Made by a program: the position numbers and the translations under genes. Below the pieces are notes generated by a model. That model was given only the letters and a program-made list of their open reading frames with translations, made no database searches and was not told the origin of the DNA. A DNA stretch of 36,761 nucleotides, taken from Microcoleus sp. FACHB-DQ6 (GTDB lineage: Bacteria > Cyanobacteriota > Cyanobacteriia > Cyanobacteriales > Microcoleaceae). Positions 7,131 to 16,200 of this stretch are shown here, piece by piece (the first letter of the stretch is position 1; every line of letters begins with the position of its first letter). The stretch covers positions 1 through 36,761 of the forward strand of contig JACJNV010000267.1 of assembly GCA_014695175.1 (NCBI GenBank), in the 5' to 3' direction.

Positions 7131-10100
7131 ATGAAGGAAACCCGCAAACGTGGTATTCGCGCAACGGAAGAAGGACGAAAAAAACTCACAACGGCCAAAG
7201 CTGCTAAACGCAACCATAACGACAAAGTTTGGACTTATTTGGACATCGCCACAGCAGCGGAAGTGAACGAAACAACCGTTAAGCGGTTTTTCGGGGGAAA
7301 AGCGGTAGATAGAGAGTCTGCAATTTCGATTTGCAAAGCTTTAGGTTTGGAAGTAACAGATATAGTCGATGCAAACGAGTTAAACCCACCTACATCGAAA
7401 CTCACACCAACAGAAATCGACTGGCGCGATATCTGCGACAAAGTTGTAGCAACTCAACAACTCCGCCGCCAAGCAACAGCACAACAATATGAATTAAATA
7501 TTTACGTTCCCTTGGGATTAATGGAACGTCCCAAAACACCAAACCCCATACCAAACCCCACAGGCGAAGAGTCACGCCAGAAAGAACCAGAACTGCAAAT
7601 CGTCCAAACTTATAAAGATGATGCTTTTTTCCAGAAAGTGATTGCCGAAAATCGCACCGAAAAAGGCAAGCATATCGCGATTATTGGCGAACCGGGTGCG
7701 GGAAAAACTACGCTGTTAGGAGAATTGGCGGAACGGTTGCCGAAAAATTCCCCGGATTTTCCGATTTGTATTCGACTGGCAGATTTACGGGAAAGCACCA
7801 TTGAAGATTATTTACTCCATAATTGGCTGAAAAAAGCGCTACAACATATCGATGCTGATGCGGAAAATGTAACGCCAGAAAGCAGAAAAGCTCTTAAACA
7901 ACTGTTCTGTCAAGGTAAAGTGTGGTTGCTGCTTGATGCCGTGGATGAAATGGCGGCGGAATCCCCCGTGCAGGCGTTGGCGAAAATTCGGGAACAACTG
8001 ACAGACTGGGTGGGTAAGGCGCGGGTGGTGCTAACTTGCCGTTTGAATGTTTGGGATGCGACGATTAGCAATACCCTGACGAATTTTGAGACTTATAAAA
8101 CCTTGGAATTTGAACCCGATGATGTGGATAAGTTTATTCATCAGTGGTTTGAGCAAGCAAGTCAGGATGAGAAACGGCGCAATTCTGGTAATGAAAGTTT
8201 TTGGCAGAAACAGGGAAAACAGTTACAGCAACAGTTAAAAGCATCGGGAAAAGAGCGAATTCGGGAACTGGTACGCAATCCCCTGCGGTTGTCGATGTTG
8301 TGTCAGTCTTGGTGCGTAGCTGAACGGGATTTGCCGTCAACGAAGGCGGCACTTTACGAGCAGTTTACTACTTATTTTTTTGAGTGGAAACAAGAGGAAT
8401 TTCAGAAAAAGCACCGAGTATTAAAGGAAACGGATAAAAAACAGATTCAACAAGCTTTGGAAAAGTTGGCTTTAGCGGCAATGGAAAGCGCCAATCGGTT
8501 TCGGATTGAGCAAGAATTTGCGATCGAGCAGATGGAGGAGGTGTGGTTTAATTTAGCAGATGAATTGGGATGGTTGGTTTTAGTTGACAGGGATACCCGC
8601 ACGAAAAAGCCTGTTTATGCTTTCTTTCATCCGACGTTTCAGGAATATTTCGCCGCTTGTGCAATTGGCGATTGGCACTTTTTCTTAAATCACCAAATTC
8701 CCCCTGTTTCTTCTTGCAGTTACCGCATTTTTGAGAAGCAGTGGCGAGAGGTAATTTTGCTGTGGTTGGGGCGAGGGGAGATAGAAGCAAAGAAGAAACA
8801 GGAATTTATTGATGCTTTGGTTAATTTTGAGGATGGATGTGGAGAATGGCGCAATCAAGAAAAATTAGACAAAGGCTTTTATGAATATCGAGCTTATTTT
8901 TTAGCTGCTGTTGCAATTGCCGAGTTTCAGGAGTATTGCCAAATAGATAAAGTAATAGGCCAAATTGTTAGATGGGGATTTGGTTATTTTGGTACACCAA
9001 AAAAAAGGTTGGTAAATAATTTTTATTATGTAGCTCATTATGTAGCTCGTAATGGAGCAAGCGAAGTATTGCAACAGACGCAGCGCCCAAAAGCGATCGA
9101 TACTTTGGTGCAACTGCTCAAATATGACCAACTTGATGATGACACCCGTAGGGAAGTGGCAGAAAGCTTAGGGAAGATTGGTCAAGGCAATCAAAAAGCG
9201 ATCGATGCTTTAGTGCAACTGCTGATTTCTCCCCAACTTGATGATTACACCCGTAGGCAAGTGGCAAAAAACTTAGGGAACATTGGTCAAGGCAATCAAA
9301 AAGCGATTGATGCTTTGGTACAACTGCTGAGTTCTCGCCAACTTGATCATCACATCCGTTGGCAAGTAGCAGTAAGCTTAGGGAAGATTGGTCAAGGCAA
9401 TCAAAAAGCGATCGATGCTTTGGTGCAACTGCTCAAATCTGACCAACTTAGTGATGAGACCCGTAGGGAAGTGGCAGAAAGCTTAGGGAAGATTGGTCAA
9501 GGCAATCAAAAAGCGATCGATGCTTTGGTGCAACTGCTGAGTTCTCCGCATCTTGAGCATGACACCCGTAGGGAAGTGGCAGAAAGCTTAGGGAAGATTG
9601 ACCCAGGCAATCAAAAAGCGATCAATGCTTTGGTGCAACTGCTGAGTTCTCCGCATCTTGAGAATGACACCCGTAGGGAAGTGGCAGAAAGCTTAGGGAA
9701 GATTGACCCAGGCAATCAAAAAGCGATCAATGCTTTGGTGCAACTGCTGAGTTCTGACCAAAAAGATGATGACACCCGTTGGGAAGTGGCAAAAAGCTTA
9801 GGGAAGATTGGCCAAGGCAATCAAAATGCGATCAATGCTTTGGTGCAACTGCTGAGTTCTGACCAAGAAGATGATGACACCCGTTGGGAAGTGGCAAAAA
9901 GCTTAGGGAAGATTGGCCAAGGCAATCAAAATGCGATCGATACTTTGTTGCAACTGCTTTCATCTAACCAACTCGATGATGGCACCCGTTGGCAAGTAAC
10001 AGAAAGCTTAGGGAAAATTGGTCAAGGGAATCCAAATGCGATCCATACTCTGGTGCAATTGCTTTCATCTGACCAACTTAATGATGTCACCCGTATGCAA

Positions 10101-11291
10101 GTGGCAGTAAGTTTAGGGAAGATTGACCCAGGCAATCAAAAAGCGATCAATACTTTAGTGCAACTGCTTTCATCTGACCAACTTGATGATGTCACCCATA
10201 TGCAAGTAACAGAAAGCTTAGGGAAGATTGGTCAAGACAATCAAAATGCGATCAATACTCTGTTGCAACTGCTTTCATCTGACCAACTTAATGATAATAC
10301 CCGTAGGCAAGTGGCAGAAAGCTTAGGGAAGATTGACCCAGGCAATCAAAATGCGATTGATACTTTAGTGCAACTGATTTCATCTAACCAACTTGATTAT
10401 TTAACCCATAGGCTGGTGACAGAAAGCTTAGGGAAGATTGGTCAAGGAAATCAAAATGCGATCAATGCTTTGGTGCAACTGCTTTCATCTAACCAACTTG
10501 ATGATTTCATCTGTATTATACAAGTGGCAGAAAACTTAGGGAAGATTGGTCAAGGCAATCAAAATGCGATCAATGCTTTGGTGCAAGTGCTTTCATTTAA
10601 CCAACTCGATGATGACGCCCGTTGGCAAGTGGCAGAAATTTTGGAAAAAATCCCTACGAACAAGCAATTAGCCGTCATCACAACCTTAAAATTAAACTTT
10701 AACAACTCTCAGCAAATTGATGAGTATCTCTACAAATTAATCTGGCACTACGCCCAAAATCTGCCCTACCCCGACTTCTATCAAGCTTGGCACCAAGACA
10801 CCCTTACCAACTCCGCAACAGCAAGCCTCAACATAGCAAACTTACCCCAAATCCTTGCCGAAGCCATTAACGATCGACCAGATTTATGCAGCAAAGTCAA
10901 ACTAATTTGCATCGACAGTGACAAATTCGGTAATCCCGAAAATCCCGCTACCAAAATTTACAACGAAATGCGCTTACAAGGTTGTGACAAAAGTGAAGAT
11001 AGTAAACCAAAAACAATGGCAGAATTACAAGATTACTGGGATGAGTTAAGGATAGAAAGCGAAATTCCTCTATTTTTCATCTGCTACGACTCCACAGCAC
11101 TCTCCGCCACACCCACAGGATTTAACAATTCATTTCTGAAAGCTTTAAGCAAATTTGATGGCGCGATTTGTGTGGTGTGCGAACAAGGCGATATTCCCTT
11201 GCCAACTTTTTCACCCAGCCAACCCGATTTAGTCGCTGCTGTTGTAGCATGGATGCGGCGAAGTATTCTAGAAAATAGACATCCTATTTAA
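7131..11291 (+). CDS. HTH-NACHT-HEAT repeat protein (bacterial NLR-like STAND NTPase)
   Basis: The 1386-residue product has four parts. About 33-80 is an Xre/cI-like helix-turn-helix (TYLDIATAAEVNETTVKRFFGGKAVDRESAISICKALGL). The NACHT ATPase has Walker A GEPGAGKTT (186-194), Walker B LLLDAVDE (266-273) and the distal FHPTFQEYFAA (499-509). Residues 655-1180 are 15 tandem HEAT-like units, 35 residues each (unit 14 has 36), encoded by a 105-bp DNA repeat. Residues 1181-1386 are an unassigned alpha/beta domain (LICIDSDKFGN, PLFFICYDST, AICVVCEQGD). STAND NTPases with this plan act as ligand-triggered oligomeric switches, and bacterial NACHT proteins include anti-phage sensors. A DNA-binding output through the HTH, or simple transcriptional control, is also possible. 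No ribosome binding site is evident before the ATG at 7131. It stands alone, with no adjoining effector gene. Confidence 0.93.
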   Translation: MKETRKRGIRATEEGRKKLTTAKAAKRNHNDKVWTYLDIATAAEVNETTVKRFFGGKAVDRESAISICKALGLEVTDIVDANELNPPTSKLTPTEIDWRDICDKVVATQQLRRQATAQQYELNIYVPLGLMERPKTPNPIPNPTGEESRQKEPELQIVQTYKDDAFFQKVIAENRTEKGKHIAIIGEPGAGKTTLLGELAERLPKNSPDFPICIRLADLRESTIEDYLLHNWLKKALQHIDADAENVTPESRKALKQLFCQGKVWLLLDAVDEMAAESPVQALAKIREQLTDWVGKARVVLTCRLNVWDATISNTLTNFETYKTLEFEPDDVDKFIHQWFEQASQDEKRRNSGNESFWQKQGKQLQQQLKASGKERIRELVRNPLRLSMLCQSWCVAERDLPSTKAALYEQFTTYFFEWKQEEFQKKHRVLKETDKKQIQQALEKLALAAMESANRFRIEQEFAIEQMEEVWFNLADELGWLVLVDRDTRTKKPVYAFFHPTFQEYFAACAIGDWHFFLNHQIPPVSSCSYRIFEKQWREVILLWLGRGEIEAKKKQEFIDALVNFEDGCGEWRNQEKLDKGFYEYRAYFLAAVAIAEFQEYCQIDKVIGQIVRWGFGYFGTPKKRLVNNFYYVAHYVARNGASEVLQQTQRPKAIDTLVQLLKYDQLDDDTRREVAESLGKIGQGNQKAIDALVQLLISPQLDDYTRRQVAKNLGNIGQGNQKAIDALVQLLSSRQLDHHIRWQVAVSLGKIGQGNQKAIDALVQLLKSDQLSDETRREVAESLGKIGQGNQKAIDALVQLLSSPHLEHDTRREVAESLGKIDPGNQKAINALVQLLSSPHLENDTRREVAESLGKIDPGNQKAINALVQLLSSDQKDDDTRWEVAKSLGKIGQGNQNAINALVQLLSSDQEDDDTRWEVAKSLGKIGQGNQNAIDTLLQLLSSNQLDDGTRWQVTESLGKIGQGNPNAIHTLVQLLSSDQLNDVTRMQVAVSLGKIDPGNQKAINTLVQLLSSDQLDDVTHMQVTESLGKIGQDNQNAINTLLQLLSSDQLNDNTRRQVAESLGKIDPGNQNAIDTLVQLISSNQLDYLTHRLVTESLGKIGQGNQNAINALVQLLSSNQLDDFICIIQVAENLGKIGQGNQNAINALVQVLSFNQLDDDARWQVAEILEKIPTNKQLAVITTLKLNFNNSQQIDEYLYKLIWHYAQNLPYPDFYQAWHQDTLTNSATASLNIANLPQILAEAINDRPDLCSKVKLICIDSDKFGNPENPATKIYNEMRLQGCDKSEDSKPKTMAELQDYWDELRIESEIPLFFICYDSTALSATPTGFNNSFLKALSKFDGAICVVCEQGDIPLPTFSPSQPDLVAAVVAWMRRSILENRHPI
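9093..10670 (+). repeat. 15 x 105-bp in-frame tandem repeat coding the HEAT array
   Basis: Each unit encodes A-I-x-x-L-x-Q-L-L at its start and S-L-G-K-I-(GQ/DP)-G-N-Q near its end. Unit 14 has 108 bp (one extra residue in ICIIQ). Units 5 and 6 differ by one residue (HLEH versus HLEN), and so do units 7 and 8 (DQKD versus DQED), consistent with recent duplication. Units start at GCGATC or GCGATT. Confidence 0.95.
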
Positions 11292-11315
11292 GAGTCGATC
11301 GACAAAGCAGGAAGT

Positions 11316-11636
11316 ATGACACTTACAAAGACCGAGTATAAATAGATAGAACTCAACGAAGACTATGTTCCCATCATAGCCGGAACTACGATGAAAGTCG
11401 TTGAATTAGTCGAAGCTGAGATAGCTTATGGTTGGAGTCCAGCAGAATTACACCTCAATCATCGCTACTTAACGATGAGCCAAATTCTTTCTGCCTTAGC
11501 TTATTATTGCGATCGCAAACAAGAACTCGATGCAGAAATCAAGCGACGAGAAGAGTATGTTAAACAGGCAGAAATTGAAGCTGGCGAATCTCATTTTGCT
11601 GCTAGAGTACGTGCTCAAGGGGTATTGCCTTTGTAG
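11316..11636 (+). pseudogene. DUF433 antitoxin-like gene with in-frame amber codon
   Basis: The DUF433 family is frequently the antitoxin partner of a PIN-like (DUF5615) toxin. The intact ORF runs from the ATG at 11391 to the stop at 11636 (81 residues: MKVVELVEAEIAYGWSPAEL and on, including LTMSQILSALAYYCDRKQELD). The same frame continues upstream. From the ATG at 11316, which has AGGA five bases before it, it reads MTLTKTEYK, then TAG (11343-11345), then IELNEDYVPIIAGTT and directly MKVVELV. The upstream residues PIIAGTTMKVVELV match the usual DUF433 start, so the codon at 11343 looks like a nonsense mutation in the tenth codon. Translation could restart at 11391 and give a shortened protein. 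No toxin gene follows: rtcB lies 12 bp away on the other strand. Remnant or truncated orphan antitoxin is my reading. Confidence 0.8.
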
Positions 11637-11648
11637 CTTCCCTTACAT

Positions 11649-12830
11649 TCAACCCTTGACACAAACCACCTGCTTCAAAGTCGCCACAACTTCCACCAAA
11701 TCCGACTGCTGACTCATCACCTCATCAATCGGCTTATAAGCCCCCGGAATTTCATCTAAAAATTGGTCATCTTTCCGGCACTCAACCCCCTCAGTCTGCC
11801 GCACAAAATCATCCAGAGTAAATACATTCTTCGCTTGATTGCGAGACATCAAACGCCCCGCACCGTGACTGCAACTACAGTAACTCTCAGCATTTCCCTT
11901 CCCTTTAACAATAAAAGATTTCGCCCCCATCGAACCCGGAATAATTCCATAATCCTCAACATCCGCGCGCACAGCACCCTTGCGAGTCACATACACATCT
12001 TCGCCAAAATGCACCTCTTTTTCCGCGTAATTGTGGTGGCAATTCACCTCTAATAACGGCTTAACAGATTTGCCGCCCGCGACGTGCTTTTCCACAATTC
12101 GCTTAAACCGATTCATCATCACATCGCGATTAAAACGAGCATAATCTTGCGCCCACTGCAAATCGTGCCAGTAAGCAGCAAACTCCCGCGTACCTCCTAC
12201 AAAATAAGCCAAATCTTTGTCAGCCAGGTTAATTTCTGCCAGTTTAGCTAAATCTTTAGCCGTCTCGATGTGCTGCTGTGCGAGCAAGTTTCCAATGCCG
12301 CGAGAACCGGAATGCAGCATCAGCCAAACAAAGTTTTCACTATCAACGCAAACCTCAATAAAATGATTACCGCCGCCGAGGGAACCCATTTGTTTTAAGG
12401 CTTTATTGTTTTGGTGCTGCACGCCTTGATGAAGTTTCTTAAACTCGCCCCATCCCTGCCAGTTGGTGACAGTTTTTTCTACTTCCTTGTTTTCGGAAAA
12501 TCCCACGGGAATTGCGGCTTCGATATCGAGGCGAATTTGTTTGAGTTTGCCTTCTAATTTGTTGGCCGTGAAAGGCATTTTAATAGCAGCCATCCCGCAA
12601 CCAATATCAACTCCGACAGCAGCCGGAATAATCGCTTCTTTTGTAGCAATTACGGAACCGACTAAAGCACCTTTTCCTAAATGTACGTCGGGCATTAGTG
12701 CGACGTGTTTGAATACAAAGGGTAAAGATGCTACGTTGGCGGTCATCTTGGTTTCTTTTTCGCCCAGGGCGTGATTTGCCCAAGATAATACTGGTTTTGG
12801 GGCTGATATGTCTAATTTTTCGTAGGGCAT
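11649..12830 (-). CDS. rtcB: RNA-splicing ligase RtcB
   Basis: RtcB is the GTP- and Mn2+-dependent ligase that joins RNA 3'-phosphate or 2',3'-cyclic phosphate ends to 5'-OH ends, in RNA repair or tRNA processing. The 393-residue product has all the family landmarks: MPDVHLGKGALVGSV (46-60), VGVDIGCGM with metal ligand Cys78, LGGGNHFIE (151-159), LHSGSRGIGN (172-181), EVNCHHNYAEKE (261-272) and SCSHGAGRLMSR (319-330), where His322 corresponds to the guanylylated His. Length is usual. It is convergent with the DUF433 gene, with only 12 bp between the stops. The promoter would lie in the repeat-rich gap 12831-13222. No RtcA or archease gene is nearby. Confidence 0.96.
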   Translation of the reverse strand: MPYEKLDISAPKPVLSWANHALGEKETKMTANVASLPFVFKHVALMPDVHLGKGALVGSVIATKEAIIPAAVGVDIGCGMAAIKMPFTANKLEGKLKQIRLDIEAAIPVGFSENKEVEKTVTNWQGWGEFKKLHQGVQHQNNKALKQMGSLGGGNHFIEVCVDSENFVWLMLHSGSRGIGNLLAQQHIETAKDLAKLAEINLADKDLAYFVGGTREFAAYWHDLQWAQDYARFNRDVMMNRFKRIVEKHVAGGKSVKPLLEVNCHHNYAEKEVHFGEDVYVTRKGAVRADVEDYGIIPGSMGAKSFIVKGKGNAESYCSCSHGAGRLMSRNQAKNVFTLDDFVRQTEGVECRKDDQFLDEIPGAYKPIDEVMSQQSDLVEVVATLKQVVCVKG

Positions 12831-12921
12831 TTTTGTTTAAATTTGTTTTGCCAACCTGTTATGTAGTATTATTGTAACATAAAATTTTTGGATGTCAAAC
12901 GCATCTGACAGGCTAATTCTC

Positions 12922-12983
12922 GTAGGGTGCGTCAGTCGGGAATTTCTTTTGGGAGTCATAGAATGTTTACTGACGCACCTTAC
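12922..12983. repeat. 62-bp GTAGGGTG...CACCTTAC inverted repeat, copy 2
   Basis: The best preserved copy. The arms GTAGGGTGCGTCAGT (12922-12936) and ACTGACGCACCTTAC (12969-12983) are inverted with one mismatch, around a 32-bp centre. CTAATTCT a few bases upstream is shared with copy 3. Confidence 0.85.
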
Positions 12984-13052
12984 CCACTAATTCTTGCGGC
13001 GTCAACTTGACATCAAATGCAGTAGCGGTATTGTTTGTAAGTCCGACAGTCC

Positions 13053-13103
13053 GACAGGGAATGAATTCCCTGTCTCATAGCTAAAGTCCTCTGAAAGAGG
13101 ACT
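13053..13103. repeat. two-hairpin palindromic element, reverse orientation
   Basis: A long hairpin GACAGGGAAT/ATTCCCTGTC (13053-13074) is followed by CTCATAGCTAA and a short hairpin AGTCCTCT/AGAGGACT (13085-13103). Read on the minus strand this is short hairpin, TTAGCTATGA spacer, long hairpin, the same plan as the elements at 7006 and 13135. Confidence 0.85.
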
Positions 13104-13134
13104 GAAATAGATCGTATTTTTCCTCAAAATCTAC

Positions 13135-13183
13135 AGTCGGTTTTAACCGACTTTCGCTTTGAGGCAGGGGTTTAAACCCCTGC
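13135..13183. repeat. two-hairpin palindromic element, forward orientation
   Basis: A short hairpin AGTCGGTTTTAACCGACT (13135-13152) is followed by TTCGCTTTGAG and a perfect 20-bp palindrome, GCAGGGGTTTAAACCCCTGC (13164-13183). It stands 31 bp from its inverted partner at 13053-13103, between rtcB and the end of the RND gene. Confidence 0.88.
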
Positions 13184-13222
13184 GGGATTGCGTCGAAGTG
13201 CGTAAAAAGCTGACACTACATT

Positions 13223-16200
13223 TTACAAATTCGGAGTCTTTCTCCCCGCCTTCTGCACCGGAATAGCCACCGCCTGCGGTTTCTTCTTCGCTGCAAACAT
13301 CCCGAAGAAGTCGTGCAGCAAAATATAGAAACACGGAATAATAAACAGCGTCAGCAGCGTCGCCAGTGACAAACCAGAAAACACCACCACACCCAAAGGT
13401 TGCAGAAACTCCGAACCCTCTCCAATTCCCAAAGCTAGGGGAAACAAACCCAAAACTGTAGTAATAGTTGTCATCAAAATCGGTCGCAAGCGCTGAGGTG
13501 CCGCCCTGAGAATTGCTGTTGTGCGATCGACTCCTTCCTCTTCCCGAATTTGGTTCGCCAACTCCACCATAATAATACCGTTATTCACGATAATTCCCAC
13601 GAGCAAAATTGCCCCGATCATCACCGTCGCACCGATCGCAGTTTTGGTCACATAAAGCCCGAATACTCCCGCCGCCAACGCCAGCGGCACTGTCAGCAAA
13701 ATCACCAGCGGATCGACCAAAGAATTGTACTGCACCGCCATCGCTACAAACACTAAAAAAGTCGCCAACCCTCCCAAAAGCTTGAGAGAAGTTTGCAATT
13801 GCTGATTAGTTTCAGCAGCCGCACTCGGCACAATTCTTACTCCTCGCGGCAACTTTAGTTCTGATAAAACTGCATCGACTTGCTGCACAGCATCGCCGAG
13901 ACTTGCACCCTTATTCAAGTTTCCGACAACTAAGAAAACTTGCCGCTGATTGAGACGCTGAATTTCTGCCGGCGCTTTGCCGATCGTAATATTGGCCACG
14001 TCGCTTAAACGGATAATGCTGTTATTGCCGCCCGATAATGGAATTTGTCCGAGTTGAGGAATAGATTTTACAGAAGTGCGATCGAACTGCACCCGCACAT
14101 CTACCAAGCGGTTTCCCCGCTGCAATTGAGTCGGAACAGCACCTTCAATTGCTGTCTGAATCGTCTCCCCAATGTCTTGGGCCGTCAACCCGTACACAGC
14201 AGCCTTTTCCCAGTCTGGACGAATTTGCACTTCTGACTGCGCCGGGTCTGCCTCCGGCCGAAACCGGGCTAATTTTACCTTCTCATCTAATGCTTTTAAT
14301 ATCTGACGACCTGCTTCCTGCAATGATTCTTCAGTGTCCCCCTGAACCACGACATCAATTTCGCCACCCCGCACGGGAGAATTAGTTAAAACTAAACCCC
14401 TAATCGATTCTGGAACTAGCCGCAGACGAGTTCCTTTAGGAAGGTCAATTTTTTTCAATTCCTCAGTCATTCTTTCTGTAAAATCGGTGGTATTGGTACC
14501 TGATTTCAGCGTAATTGTGCTGCTTCCCCGGAGCAAATTTTCAACCGTATTGTTGCCAAACAGCAGCCCTCCCGCTGTCGTTAAAGTGTACTCTGTTTCT
14601 GGCTGTTCTAGTAGAACTTTATCGACAGCAGCAATCACTTTTTGATTGGTTTCCAAGTTAGTACCCGGAGGAAAAGAAGCAAATAATCTGGCTTGGCTTG
14701 TATTAACTCTCGGCAAAATTTCTTGGGGAATTTGTCCGACCATCACCCATGTGCCGCCACCTAAAATGACAAAAGCAAGTGCAATGATAATTAACCGCAA
14801 ACTCAGAACTTTTGACAGCATCGAACCGTAAGCCCGCGTACCGTTCTCAAAGCCTCGGTTGAAATGTTTGATCGGCCCGAACTGACTGATACCGCTGGAA
14901 TAAGACATTCCCATCAGGCGAGAAGTCAGCATCGGCACTACCGTTAAAGCTACTAGCAGAGATGCTGCTACTGCAAAGCTAATTGTCAAAATTAATTCGT
15001 TAAATAGCAGCGAAAAGAAGCCACCGATCAGCAAAAATGGCAGCACTGATACTAAGTTTGCCGCTGTAGAGGCAACCATTGCTGATTCTACTTCTTCACT
15101 CCGCTCTACCGACTCTTCTATTGTGCGTTCTTTTCGATCTTTGATTCTGCCTTTTTTCAGATGAGGGTTGCTGTCTAGACCGACTACAATATTTTCTAAA
15201 ATAACTACGCTGGTGTCGATCGCCTGACCGATTCCTAGCGCTAAACCGCCTAAACTAAATAAATTCAGCGACATACCGAACAGCCGCATTAAAATAATGG
15301 CTGCTAGAGTACACAGAGGAATAGTCAGAGAGATAATCAGGGTTTGTCTCAGGGAGCCTAAAAAGAACAAAACTGCGACCGCAGCCAGCACTGCCCCTGA
15401 AACCCCCGCATTCGCCACATCGGCTAAGGAATTGCGGATAAATCTGGATTCGTCTAAGGTAGTAACTACGGTCATGTCCGCCGAAATTAAGCCAGACTCC
15501 TGCATTTCTTTGATGCGATTTTTCACTCCGTCTACAACAGTAATCGTGTTGGCATCCGGCTGTTTCAAGATGCTAATTTTAACGGCAGGTTTTTGATTGA
15601 GAAAAACTTTGACTCGCTGTTCTTCCGTGCCGTCATTAACTTGGGCAAAATCGCGCAGGTAAACTCGTTTTGGCGGGTTGGAACCGGATACTTGAAAGGA
15701 AAGATTGGCGATTTCAGAGGCTGTTCTAAAGCGACCGATTGTGCGCGTCAGCGGTTCGTTAGATTCTTGCCGCAGCCGGCCGCCGGAAGTGTCTAAATTG
15801 CGATCGCGCAAAGCATTAAAAACGTCATTAAGATTAACTCCTAAACTTTGCAGCCGGTTCAGGTCAATATTAACTTGAATTTCTTCTTGAACGCCGCCGG
15901 AAACGTCAACCGAAGCTACTCCGGGAATAACGTTAATTTCTCTGGCTAATTCGTCATCGGCAAATACCCGCAAATCTACCCCTTGTCGCGAGTCTGAAGT
16001 CAGGGCAAATTCGTAAACCGGCTGTTGAGAAGGGTCAAATTTAAACAGATTCGGCGATTCAACTGTATCGGGAAGTCGGTTGCGAATTCGGTTGACCGAG
16101 GCTGTCGCGTCGTTGAGGGCTTGGTTGATGTCGCCCCCTGGTCTGAAGAATAAATCGACGCTGACTTGTCCTTCGCGGGTGCGGGAAAAAACTTGCGTGA

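Noticed and set aside
9093..10670. Regular 105-bp repeats that look like a CRISPR or satellite array
   Set aside because: The units are in frame inside the NACHT gene, encode a consistent 35-residue HEAT-like unit and have no unique spacers.
3756..11291. Methyltransferase plus NACHT gene as one multi-gene defence island
   Set aside because: They are 2.1 kb apart with two terminator-ended small genes between, and no restriction enzyme, nuclease or toxin gene is present. I treat them as separate units.
13164..13183. Perfect 20-bp palindrome as a terminator for the RND gene
   Set aside because: No T-tract follows on either strand and it is part of the repeated two-hairpin element, so a terminator call is not supported.
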